From positions 519,612 to 583,611 of the forward strand of contig NW_019775902.1 of the NCBI RefSeq assembly GCF_001039355.2: a DNA stretch of 64,000 nucleotides. The letters run 5' to 3'. The notes under the pieces are model-generated. The model saw only the letters and a list, made by a program, of their open reading frames with translations, ran no database searches and had not been told where the DNA came from. The position numbers and the translations under genes are program-made. The stretch comes from Lingula anatina (taxonomy: Eukaryota; Brachiopoda; Lingulata; Lingulida; Lingulidae). This document shows, piece by piece, positions 27,101 to 40,681 of this stretch (position 1 is its first letter; the number at the start of each line of letters is the position of its first letter).

Positions 27101-30100
27101 TTTGGATTTTGGACTTTGGATTTTTCACCTTCGAAATAACTCAAAATTCAGTTTTGAATTAAAACTTATACTCAAAGTCAATGATCAACAGTACGGATTT
27201 GAAATAAAAATTCACATCAAAAGGTTTGTCATATCAAATGACTGTGAATGGATTGAATTTAAAATTGCACCTTGAGTTCCTGTCGACCTCGGCCCCGTCC
27301 CGGTAAACCCAGTTATGATGTCATCGGTGTATGTGTACCAAGAGTTAGCAGGTTTTTGCCAATCCGAAAGATATGGTGAAAATGTGTAGGCAGCCCATGT
27401 AAACTGTGCACCTCCTTGTGCAACTGTGTATCCACATAACTTTGAGGTTTCGAACTTGCATTCGTCTCCTTTTCCGTCTGGTAAGAAATAATAAACACAT
27501 ATATGTATATTATCAAGATATATAACATATTTTGGCAAATAAGGAAGTTCAAAACAATCTACATTATATTTTTATCACAATAAAAACACTAAACTTGATT
27601 ATATTTGAAAAATATCTTGACTTTCACGCCCTCCCCACCCCAAACCCTGGCCTTGCAGTGATCCTTGGAGAAATTGTAAAGACTGCTAGGCTCCATGTTT
27701 CACTATAAAAAATGACCTTTTGCATGTTGGTCTGTGAGTCATTTACTATTCCCTTTCGAAACTAACTTACTTGTTTACCTGCAAACAAAATGCATTAAAG
27801 CTACAGGGGTAAGTACGAATTAAGAGGAACTTAAGATAACTTTTGACGGTTCGGAAAATCTCTTATAGTTTTGTCTGCAAATTAATTCAATGCAATACGA
27901 TAAAATAAAATAAGAAAAAACAAACAAGAAATAAGAATAAGACCAATTCCATCGAAGTGCAGAAGTTTATGTACTCACAGCACTGTTGTCCCTCGTCACT
28001 CTCATCAAGACAGTTATTATCGTCGTTACAGAGGAAAGCTATATCAACGCATAGCCCGTTGTCGCAGCGATATTCGTACCATTCACAATCTATGAGTTAC
28101 AAGGTAAAACTATATAATAGTAGAACATTAATTTAAGTTAACCATTTCAATATAGGTGTTAATTATAAGCAACACCATTTTTATAAAATAGGTGCAAATA
28201 AATTTGACTGAATTTAAGGTTACTTCTGTTATATGTTGGGTATAAATACAAAAAGTGCGTGTATATGTTAAAACGAGTTTGTTAAGGGAATTTTGTGAAA
28301 TTGGTTCCTGCTACTGCCTCAGACAGGTAATGCTGGTATCACGACATACACAGTTACTTGTTAAAATGATGACATCAATGGTTGCATCCGCTCGCTGCCA
28401 CTGGCAGCGGTACTACGTCAGAAATTATGAAATATCTTCAAACCAATTTACGCTTGACACATTTATTTGATATTTCCTTAGTCACAACACGGCATTTAAT
28501 ACAACTATGGCATTTAAATTCCGCCAAGGAATTCACCATTATAAACTTCATTTCCTAGATGAATTCCTTCAAGTAGATATTTTACTTCTAACAGTAAACA
28601 TGAAGCACAGTTCAACATAAGTCAAATATGGGTTAATGGGTATTTTATGGATATATAAGGCCAAACAAATATTTACAATGAACACATACCCAGCAAACAC
28701 ATATCGTTATTATAACGTTACCATAACGTTAATTTTACCAAAAAACGTTATAGCCACGTTATATAGTAAAGTTATAAAACGTTCTGTGCTTGCTGGGAAT
28801 GCGCAATCGCATTCACAAACGTTAACCACGGCACGCACACACACTAGTAAATTCAGTCAAACATACACATATTTACCCAAAGTGTATACCTGGAATATCA
28901 CATTTGCCTTCACGAATTGTGATATCATCCAGTGCTTGGTCACCACGGAAACCATCACCACGTGATGCTTCAAACAGAATAACATAGGAAGGGGCTTCTA
29001 CAAATTCCACAGAAAAGGGAAACCAACGGCCTTCGTCAAGTTCGACGTAGGCATGAAATGTCCTCCATCTGCGCATTTCCCAAAGTTTGCGCTTTGGCCT
29101 TGATTCCTCTTGGACGTAGATGGCCAGGTCGCCTAGGTTTGAGCCGAACGCGTGGTAATTGAAGCGGAGGCATGCTTTGGCATCATGGGTTCCCCTCTTG
29201 GGAGAGGTGCGAAGGGTAGTTATTTCACCTTCCACTCCCTTCGAAGCCTCTGTGTATATAAAAGTGCCTGCAAGAGAAGCAAAGTCGAATACAGTGTCTT
29301 GTCAGGGACTTCATTGAGCAGAGCTATGATTAATGATCCAATACTTGATCTATATACAGACATAGTATATAAAGGCTTTGTTGCTCTTACAATCATTGGA
29401 CAAAAGGAGAGGCATTGCCTACCTTCTGGAGATTGTTTGGTAGCATCCATAAACGGCCCGGTCTCTGAAGAAGGTGTCGAGCCTGAGTTGAGTTTCCAGG
29501 TATAACCATTCTCCCCAGGGGTGATATGGTAAGAACACAGCGTTCCATCCTCGAAATCACAGTTCTTGAATTCTGTGGAGAAACAGGTATTAAAAGGCCA
29601 TATTTTTCTTACATAAACAATTTCAAAGGAACAATTCTAATCCGGTAAACAAGCGATCCCATTCTTCACTTGGGTAAATTAATACGAGCAATGGGTTAAT
29701 TAAGTCACGTTTTCTGTGAGGCTATATTTGTTTGACAAAGAAACGACCCCACAATCTTAAAACCCTAAAATTTATCTAATAATAATAATTTATTCAGTTT
29801 TTCAAGGCCTCCGGCCCATAGTACACAATAGTAAAGTCCATTAGAAGTATTAAGGATTATTCATTATTGTCAGTGATCCAAAATTTCTTTTCTTAATATA
29901 AAAACATTACATATATAAGCAGCTAGACTAGAGATTAAATTTGTGTTTTTTTGCGGTCATTAATCTTTAAAAAATTATTTATTAAGGTTATTCACTTGCA
30001 GATATTTTTCTCTTTATTCTGTATATGCTACACATGTCATTAAAATGGTATTCGTCTTCAACATCATAAATATTGTGTTTTTTTACAGATTAAACAGAGT

Positions 30101-33100
30101 CTATTGCATCTTTCTATACCTCTCCATCTACTGCTCTCAATATTTAGTTGGTGATTTGCGCATCTGAATCTTGCTAGTGAGGTTCTGTGTTTTACATTTT
30201 TAACGCTTAATAAGTAACGCTCCAGTGTTAACGTACTCTTAAATAATGAATAAGTATCCAGTTTGCTGCTCCTACATATGTCACTGTGCCATTTTTGGCC
30301 AGCATTATCTACCAATCTTTTTCTGAAAACTTTAATAAATAAAACAGAATTTCCCACACCCTGAGCCTCCCAGACATACCCAAAACCATATCTGTATAAC
30401 AGCGTTTTAACATCTGTGGCCCAAGTGTGCCTTCCACTTGAATCTAATTTAAGTAGCATATCATATACATGAGCAGGATAGTGATCTTTATTCATATGTA
30501 CAAGCTTTAACCAATATTTAATGCTATTTACCATATAATTGGTATACAATGGATATCTTCCGCATTTGCCTAGTACAGCTTCCGTCACAGTATTTGAACT
30601 AACACCTAATAAATATCTACACAATTTTGCTTGGAAGATTTCAATACTTTGTACTGGTTTATAACCCCATATCTCAGCACCATAGAAAAAAAATGGGTGT
30701 TATCATTCTATCAAAAAGAAAGAAAGCTTCCTTAAAGGAAATACATGCTTGTTTCTTCAAATATAACTTAAAAACAAATAATGCTTTATTGGCTTGGTTG
30801 ATTTGATGTTGGATAGTTTTACCCCAACCGAGGAAGGCACCAAAATATGTTCCTAAGTATTTATATGCAGGTACCACTTCTAATTTTCTGCCCTTGAAAA
30901 CCACATTTCATTATTCTTTATTTTACCGCCTCTCCTAAATACTACTATTTTTGTCTTTTGGACATTTTCTAGCATACCATACTGGCTGCAATATTTTTCT
31001 AATTGATGAATTTGTTTCTGTAACCCCCCAACAGTGTCTAAAATGCATACGATGTCATCAGCATAAAGCAAAGACGTGAGATTTGGAAACACCTCATTTA
31101 TGTAAACACCCTGACATCCAGCCTTGTTCAAACGATGATAAAATTCATTTATGAATAATGTAAATAGAAAGGACTTAATATGCATCCTTGTCGAGTGCCC
31201 ATGTTACACTTAAAATACTCAGTAAGGCCTAAATTTGTTAGAACACATGATTGCAGTTGGGAATACATAGAGCGTAAAACTGTGACGACGGGTCCATTTA
31301 CACGGTTTTTTGCAAGTACATACCATAATAATTTGTGTTGAACACTATCGAAAGCGGCTGAGAAATCTATAAAAATACAGTAGCATCTGCCTTTTCTTCG
31401 ACTTAGGCCTAAGTATTTTTGTACGCAACCCTGCAATGTAAAAATGTGATCGACAGTGGAGTAACCAATTTTATAGGCGGCCTGAGCTTCAATCGTTGTA
31501 TAATTTTCCACTGCCCAATTATTAAATCTGTTACTCAAAACGTTCATAAATATTTTCCCCATGACATTCAAAACCGCAATTCCTCTATAATTTGGTGCCA
31601 CATTTACATTTTCTTTTTTGAGCAATGGGTACAGAATGGCATTGCACCAGCTAGAGGGAAATTTTCCACTTATTAATACAGTATTATAAAGATTCAATAA
31701 CAATGGTGATAAATAGTTGAAGCCATATTTAAACATTTCAATCACTAATCCATCTGGACCTGGAGATTTTCCATTTTTCATGGTGCGTACAACATTTGAT
31801 AGTTCATCCATAGTAAATGGCTCATTTAGAGTATTGCAACTGTTTAAAGGCTGTAGGTGCTCAAACCATTCAGTATATTGTTCGATATATGTTATGAGGC
31901 TCTTTTCTATGTCATTTACATTTTCATTTAATAACTCGTAAAAATGATTTTGCCATGCTTGTGGGCTGATATTCTTCTTCTTAATAGACTGAGCACTTTT
32001 CAGAGACTTTATATACAGTAATTCCACATTCCCTTGCAGTGTAAGAATTTATTACAATTTATCTTCTTTATTTGACTGTGCACTAATTAACATTTATGGA
32101 GCTGGTATTTTGATCATTGTGCCCTCATGTCTCTTTAGACAAATTCTGGTCCTACCAGTGCACGTGGTGTAGGTAGAAATAGTCGAGAAACAGTGCAAAT
32201 AATTGGTACTAAATCCACTAACTCTGGCAATAACACCTCATATCGGTCAGTTTAGTCATTCATATTTTTGCCATAGTAGTAATATGCAGATGTCATATGT
32301 ACATGTTTCCTATGCCCCAAATGAAACGGATTGCTAAAAAAAGGGTATCATCATTTTGAGTTTAATTTTAATTTTATTATACACATTTCATCCAAATATA
32401 AATTAAGGTTATTTGAATCCATCGGGTTCCCTAACAGAAGGGCAGGTGTATATACAGGTATTTGTACATATACAAGCGGTCTTAGTGTAGGCTTGTAGGG
32501 AACAGGACAGGTTACTTTCTCTTTATTCTACAGTGTCGAGGATGTCTTATTTATTGATATCAGACGGAATATATTGTCCTTTGCACACCAAAACCACGTT
32601 TGATCACGCGTTATTTAGATTGCGCGTTGGCTAAACGTGTATCTGTATTTTTGTTCAATATGAAATTTAAAGAGTAAAGATTCTCACCGCACTGTTTCTC
32701 ATCTTCTCCGTTTTTACAGTCCATTTTTCCATCACACACATCCATTTTGCTAATGCAGACATCACACTGGAACTCGTGGTCACGGCAAGCTAAAAGACAA
32801 ATAAATGCAAATTTATCATTGTGCTATATTTATGACCACACTAATATGCTACTTTAATTAGTGCGTTGAAAAAGAGGTAACCGAAAACTTGGACTGTGGA
32901 GTTCCATTCTCAGTGCCTATCTTGAAATCCACCGCCCATGTTGTGCGTTTAACACTGACAGAACTGATTGTTAATTTCGAATCATNAATAAGTAAAGTAA
33001 ATTTAAAGGAAAGATGTAGAAATGATCATCTAATATCAAATAAATAGCTTTTTCAAAGGGGAGACAATGGGCGGTTAAGTGCACATTTTTAATTTTCATA

Positions 33101-36100
33101 TTTTTTTCATGAAAATATTCACCTGCAAACTTAAAAAAGTGCCAAAGTATCCTCCATTTTACTTACTACATATCACAGTCATATACTCAAATAAAATAAG
33201 ATTTATGAACAATTGTGGTGGGGGAGTCAAATTTTCATGGGGAGTCAGATTTTCATTATGAAAATCTGACTGGGGGAGTCAGATTTTCATGTTACACCAG
33301 TCCCTTGCTCCCTTTACCTCCACCTGGGTGCATGAGTGTACACTGTGTATGGAAAATGCAGAAAAAGTTTTTTTTTCTCAAAATGGAAAGTTTCACAAAG
33401 GTAGCGCAGTCTATCAGGTATGTAATAATGATAGATTTAAACTGATATCTGCATATCGGGGGACCAAGATGACCGATTACTCATAAATAATAATTTCTCC
33501 AGGTCTTGAATCTTTCACAGGCAGATTTCATTGACCATACTGATAGTCATAACACGCATGATATTGCTTGTGTAAAACATTTTATAGCAAAGCTATTTGA
33601 GGTAACATGGACTTATTTATCCCATGTGGAAGTAAAATTATCAAGCGACCGGGCCTAAGAGGCCCGGTTTCCAGGAAATGGGACTAACTTTTGGAAAAGT
33701 TAATTTCTACATATGTTGTAAATTATTTCAAAACTAATTATTTATCCGTTGATGGGGTATAAGTTGCTTGAGGATTACATGAAAGGAACAGGCTCAAAAC
33801 AGGCTCAGAACAGGCTCAAAACCAACGAAGAGAGAGCAAAAGATACATGGGTCCGGGCCTGCGAGGCCCCTGAAAGGTGATTGAGGGTTAAACAACTTAA
33901 ATTTTCAGTTCATCAGCAAAAATATCCCCATAAAACCGTTGAAAGCTACTGACAGCCATTTGACTTTGTCTAATCCAAAAATGATCGATAATAATATATT
34001 AAAAAACTAAAGAATAAAACCTACGACAAATCTGCACTTCACACGGCTCGCATACAGAATCCTTTTCTACAGTGAAGCACCATGGACTTGTCGAAAAATT
34101 CCTCGGATTACGACAGAAGTTCGAAGCATCTTGAATCTTCTCGTCCGGAAAAATGCTTGCGTCTGTCATATTATACTGACGGACTGATGGGGAATCCCAA
34201 CGTTGACACTTCTTTCCAGACCTGGTGACGTCACGGTGACCTTGATAGTAAGCCCCGGATGCTGTGACTTTGCAGTCCCGTTCTGTTATAAAGAATATAT
34301 GGAAAATATATGCCATGTTTTTGAAAACCCTGATATAACAGTGAACGAGTAGGTTTTGCATCCACATTAGTTAAATAACGCCAGTAAGCTAAATTAGGAT
34401 AATATTTTAAAAGTTGGTCATTGAATGATGCAATGTGCAGATCACCGGTAAGAGTAGCAAATCAATGCTTGTATTTATTTGATATAATATAAATAGATAA
34501 CTTATCTGATACTTAAATTGGAGAGATAAGTGTGGCCTCACCCACCGTCCATACATTTACAAAACAAATTGGCAAATAATTATAATAATAATAATAATAA
34601 TAATAACTGATGACCTAGATTCGCCCGCGATAAACAATTACAACATAACATAGCTAACTCACCCACATTAGAACACACGTCAATATAAACGTCATCTATT
34701 GCAATAGTGCTGCGCGGGCCTCTTCCTCCATTCCCTTCTATAATAACCTGTTGGCAGATTTAAAATGAAATAATTAATTTAATCAAATAGTGTATGTAAT
34801 GTATACATTACATTTATTCCAAAGAAATAAATATAAATAAAAGAAGAGGTTTTATGTCAACTAGGTTTATCAAAGCCATTGACCGTGTGACTTAAACATT
34901 TAGTGGTAAAATATTTTACTTGATGTTTTGTTAAGCATGATTTCTTGTTATAGAAGGTATATTCCGATTACCAAAACTCGACGCTCTAGAGCTGAAGCAA
35001 CAGCAAAACATGTGTGGCGCATAACTGTCCTTGTTTACAAAAAACGTTTACGAATATATCCATGAAATACTTTGTGAAACCTTCACCTGCAGCAGCGTGC
35101 GAGAATGAGAAACGAAACTGCATGACCATTCACATAATGTACACTGTACGTACCTCATAAAGTCCAGGCTGTATCTTTCCAAACGCCCTCTGCCATCCGA
35201 GACCCTGGTTGCGCTTTCTCCTCCACACCTCTTCCTTGGTGCCATCGGGAGACTGGGCGTATATTCTGAGATGCCCCACCTCTTCCCCGAACATATGATA
35301 AAACAGCTGGATACAGCGTGGGTCTGTAGACTGGATCGTAGGCGATCGGAGACGTGCTATCCTTTTCGGCTCGTTCAGGTACAGAAAATGGCCTGTAAAA
35401 TCAACGAGTTTGAGAAGTCAAAAAGCGATTCTCTGCTGGAAGAAAAACAGTTTCTGTATCAGTGCTGACATGTATATTAAAACACTTTAGAGATTGTGGC
35501 ACTTGCCAGGTAAAGATGCATGCACCAGTTTTCCTTGCGGTATAGGCTTACCTTTGCCAGAGGTGTGGTCAGCCAGTGGACCAGTCCACATGCCCAGTGT
35601 GCTCCGACCTTGACCTCTCTCCCAACCCGCATCGTCTTGCAGGAAATTGCACAGGTCCTTGTCAAAATCACACTCCGTCGGCGTTTCATCTAAAGTAGAA
35701 AAAACAAAAGGTTGAAAACACACGGTGGACCAAAAACCCATTTGGTACTTACTTTCAGTCATTAGTGTAGTAAATGTTAGTTATTTACAATCCAAATTAC
35801 TAAGATATCTTTGTACTCGTAACGACCCCTAAAAGAAAGGATTGATCCATTTTTTTGAAACAAGACCCTGTGAACGTGCTCACCATCACAACGAATTCGA
35901 TCATAGTAGTCCTCTTGCTGACTGAACACAAGATCCACTCCTTCGGTTCTTTCGTTCAGAGCAGTTATCTTGCATTCTTTTAAGTCATTATCATAGACGA
36001 ATGAGTTGCAATTCCACTCAGAAAATCGGAGGCAAGCTCGTTGGCAAACACGAGATGGCACACGTTTTATAATTCTATAATTGATGTCGTCGCCACGGCG

Positions 36101-36287
36101 CTTGAGTGTCCTGTCCGTCGTGATTTTGAAACGGTCTTTACATCCGGGACCTGGAAAAGGAAGTCAGAAAAAGAAAACAAAGTTGACTAAACCAAACTCT
36201 TTTCGTGTCGCAAAAGATCGATGCCTTAACTGAAAGCGTTTTAAGTAACTGAACTAGGTTTAATGCACATAATATGTGTGTGTGTGT

Positions 36288-36323
<36 letters not shown>

Positions 36324-39051
36324 ATACAGAATGTGTCAAGTTGTATAATTTTCACCTCTGATAATGGGTGTATAACAGCACTTACCTGTACTAGTACATT
36401 TAAGTATAAACACTAAGTATTAACCCATCTCAATATGGTACCAGTTACTATATGCCGTCAACAATCGTTTAGCGACCCTATCATTATACACTCTCTCTAT
36501 TGTATTTTCCACCGCATTAATCGCAGTGTAATCTTCAAATGGTCCACGGGGTAAATGTACACATTCTTAATCCAAGTACGGTATGACATTGTTTGGTCAT
36601 AGCCTTTGTAAAATTGTGCTAGAACTAATAAAGATTTTTATTATTATAATTTATGATTGAGGACCTTTCTATATGCAAAGGATGACTTGATTTTTTCACA
36701 ATTGAAAAAGAAAGTGCGTAAAGCATGTAAATCAGCTTGTGTTGCCAGAAAATGTGAAAATCGTGATACAAATTTTATATGCAATAGACTGATATACATA
36801 ATACATTAACAATTAACAAAGAAAAATATATTCGATATCAAAAATTTGTAAAATGCCGGTAAATGACATTTTCCGCGATTGACTTATCGTCTATTCGTTT
36901 TTGGCACTTCACTAATGATATAAAGGAGCGATTTTATTGCATAAATAGTCTACACGTGTACCACGTGCATCGAACAGTTTATCATGCGTTAGCACGATAA
37001 TATATACTTGTTCGCATATTTACAGATGAACTTACTTTTGTAGTCGTCTTCCGTTTGCCAGAACTTTGTGTAGAAATCATGAATGCTGCCATACAGTCCC
37101 AAGTCAAATGTCGCCGTAGTCCTGATATTTCAAAAGATGTAAAAAATATAGATAAACCATCGGTATCAAACAAAACCCAGTAGGAAAGCGTATGTAGGTA
37201 TGTTTGCGATTGCATGTGCGTGCATATAAGCATAGTCACTTCATGTTTATTCTTATACAACATTGGTCAAAAAGGTTGTCCCACCCCCATTTCCATGAAC
37301 TTTTATTTACAAATGATCACCTCACAGCTGTAAATTGATAGAAATAGTGCTTTTTATTACAGATACCGTGGGGTGGGACAACCTTTTTGACCAATGTTGT
37401 ATATGCACTCTATATTTGCTAACAAAAAGTTCCAGAACTTGTTTGCACATATGTGAGTATATGCATATTCGTGCTTGTTTTTGCTGAAACTCTCTACTAA
37501 TGTGCACTGAAAAGTGGCAAAATATCCACGTATATACATGTAAGACCAATTAGGACTATTAAGGTCTATTCATCAACTCACAAGTAATTTGGACAACTAA
37601 TAACGAAAAACCAAATTGTCCATTTCTTCACAATGACAACCAATCATTTATATTCAACCCAAGTCAAGTCAACCAAAAAGAAGAAAATTGCCGCAAACGT
37701 CCTTCACCTCAGGGGATTCTGGTTGCATATGGTCACGGCGGGGAAGTCTAGGGACTCACTGTATATCACTTCTACATTGACCACCTTGGGGTTGGTCATG
37801 AAGTAGGCAATTCTGAACCCGGCGATAGTGCAGAAGAATATCGTAGCGGAAAGCACAATAAATGTCCAGATTATTCTGAAAAGATTTAATGAAGAGAACA
37901 TGGTTAGATTCCATTAGCATTTTAGTCGAATTTAACTCCCCATTTCCAGAGATTAGATCGATCTACTTTAGATCGACCTAACTCCCTGGGGGTTCACGCT
38001 AAATAGCTGTCAGCCGAGCGGACACGAAAGTTAATTACCCCCTTACAGGTTGTAGTAGGCGGGACGAACATTTAAGCCGGATTATCTGACAGTAATCTAG
38101 TGAGACTCCCCGCGGGGATAGATCGATCTAAAAGCTCTGGGAATACAGCCTTAGGCTAAGTCGACTTTGACCAAAGAAAAATCAGTAGTCTAAATAAATT
38201 AAAGAAGGCTGTAGGCGTAGGGATGAGGTAGATTACGGTTCAGTTTCATTGAGCGAATACATTCTTCTTTGTAAGAAGAATTATTCATGTAGAATATGCT
38301 CTACTCACTCATATACTAGTATTCAATACTCACTGCGGTATTTTTAACCGAAAGATGTATTTTACGTATGTCCCGATACAGGGTCATGTCTGCGGTGATA
38401 TTAGTAGTGTAAACATATTGCCATCCCTGTGACAACTGCATTTATCACTACAATGTCAAAGAAATAACATTTTCCTTATTTGCTTGTAGCTAGCGCTGTC
38501 GTTGCATATAAAACACTTTTGTAATTTTGTCTCCATAGTTCAGCTTTGTTTCGTCTGTAATTTCATGGCAACGCGTCAGAACTGCGCTTGCATGTGTTTA
38601 TGTGTATATGTTGATGGAGCGTGAAATTATAGCATCACATTTACCTACAAAAAGTTGTCATCAAATTGATTCTTTACACATCATGTGTGTAGCAATCATC
38701 GCGTAATGCAGACAAAATAATTATCCTCTGTGACATTTGTCCATGCCAATATCCAGACAACAGAAAGAATAATTTTGATAGCTCAAAACTGTCATCTACT
38801 TACGTACGAGTTCATCAATAGAATGTTGACACATTTAGACGGCATTATTAGGTATTTAGAGTTACAGTGCCTACTCTCACACATTTAGATTCTCATTTCC
38901 ATTTCCATTTTATCTATACATTTATATATTTAGTGTGTGTGTGTGTGTGTGTTTGTGTTTCATGTACATGTTGGTACATGTAAGTGCATTTAACAATAGG
39001 ATCGGCAATACAAAAAACTGGAAAGGAACAGACCAGACTCTCTATCATTCT

Positions 39052-39116
<65 letters not shown>

Positions 39117-40642
39117 CAATTCAAGGTATTGCACTTAAAACAAATTTCCCAAGGGATTTGAGCTGCTTTAATCAGCTGTGTGTAATTATCAACATATCGT
39201 TCAAATGCAGCAATACATGAAATCCGCATTAAAACACACCCTTCTTCTAACTCTACATCCATTATTCCTGAAGAAAACTGTTAAACTAGCACGTGCATGT
39301 ACAAATTTAACGTAACTGGAAACTAACAAAAAAAGTTCCACCCTATATCTAACTCCGCTTTATCCTCAAGCTGACTTTGTACATCGTTATACTGGCAATA
39401 CCAATGACCTGTTACTTTGATAGCCGCCCACTGAAAAATTATATTCAACTGATTTTGCGAGCTTGTGAGATTTGGCGAAAGAAATATAATATTCTACAAC
39501 TATTTTACAGTCATTTAGCCCGGCACTTCTTGTTGCGTTTGACAACTAAGAGGAGTGTTGTGTCTTAACAAAACAAAAAACAAAAAACATAAAAAAATGC
39601 CTGTTTGATACCCTGACTATACATGTACATTGTACGACCCTTCCCAGGAGTTGGCTTGCGGCCATCTTCACTTAACCAAATTGACACATGCATCACACAT
39701 TTCATCATTACCCGTATAATTGTGATGTTTATTATGACATTACCACTCCCTGTTATTGATTGTTAAAGGATAACAGAGCGAGTTCCATGTTAATAGATGA
39801 TTTAACACAGTCGGAGAATTAACTGATATAAACTTATTTAAATGAGCTTGTTTTACACTACGTGCCATCAAGAAATCTCAGATCAGGTGATCAGCTTCTT
39901 CTTAAGGCTTATAAGGCAAGACTAGTATCATACGGTGATAAAGCTTTTAAATTTGCAGCACCAAAAGAATGGAATATTTTACCCATCAGTCTTAGACAAA
40001 TTGTGGACCCTGGACATTTTAAACAATAAACACCTTTTTAAACAATATTATCTTTAAATTCTTGAAAAAACACGTCTTAAGAAAAACTGTTCTTAGTCAT
40101 AGTTTTAGTTAATCCTTTTCCTTTTTTTCATCTTATAAGCATTAGCAATATTTTTCTTTTAATTTGAATTTTATAATTTTTGTAAAGTCTACTGAACACA
40201 TGTTGGATTGTAGACTATAAATAAATATTATTATTATTATTATTATAACTGATCTGGTGGCACGCATAGCAAATCGGGTTATATTTTGGCATACATTTCC
40301 CAAATACAATTTTTTTTATTCGAAATCACTGTCCGCTTTACGCCCTGCCTAGCTAACTCAGTTTGTGATATTAATATGCACTTAACAAATTTTATTAAAT
40401 TATCTATTTATAAATTAATTAATTACCTTGTGTGTTTATTCAAAACTCTTTATATATGCAAGAAATGTGCGTTGCATGTACCTTTACTTAACCGGTACAA
40501 TGGCAGAATGTAAAGCATGATGTGTAATAAATGAAATAAAAATGTGGTTTTATCGCTGGGCATTATTTGTCTTTTTTAAAATTAAAATTAAATGGTACTC
40601 AAATACAGACAAGGTCAATAAATATAAAAAAATTATGTACAC

Positions 40643-40681
<39 letters not shown>

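Noticed and set aside
8397-37875. Splitting the locus into a small channel gene plus separate secreted MAM/kringle genes in its introns
   Set aside because: No stop codon, start codon, signal peptide or polyadenylation signal separates the blocks, and all junction phases chain together from TM1 to TM2.
37876-37901. In-frame ATG (Met-Phe-Ser-Ser-Leu) just upstream of TM1 as the channel start
   Set aside because: It lies in the polypyrimidine tract of a good acceptor, and using it would delete the conserved cytosolic gating motif. Kept only as a remote alternative.
38336-38420. Minus-strand segment before a GTGAGT donor that could read into TM1 as an alternative N-terminal exon ([10 protein letters not shown])
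   Set aside because: The required frame has an in-frame TGA with no acceptor after it. The exon at 41143-41257 has the true His-Gly motif and the exact phase.
38935-39262. ORFs with long Ser/Leu, Arg/Glu or His/Thr runs (also at 45656-45908 and 50754-50981)
   Set aside because: They are translations of CT, GA and GT microsatellites.
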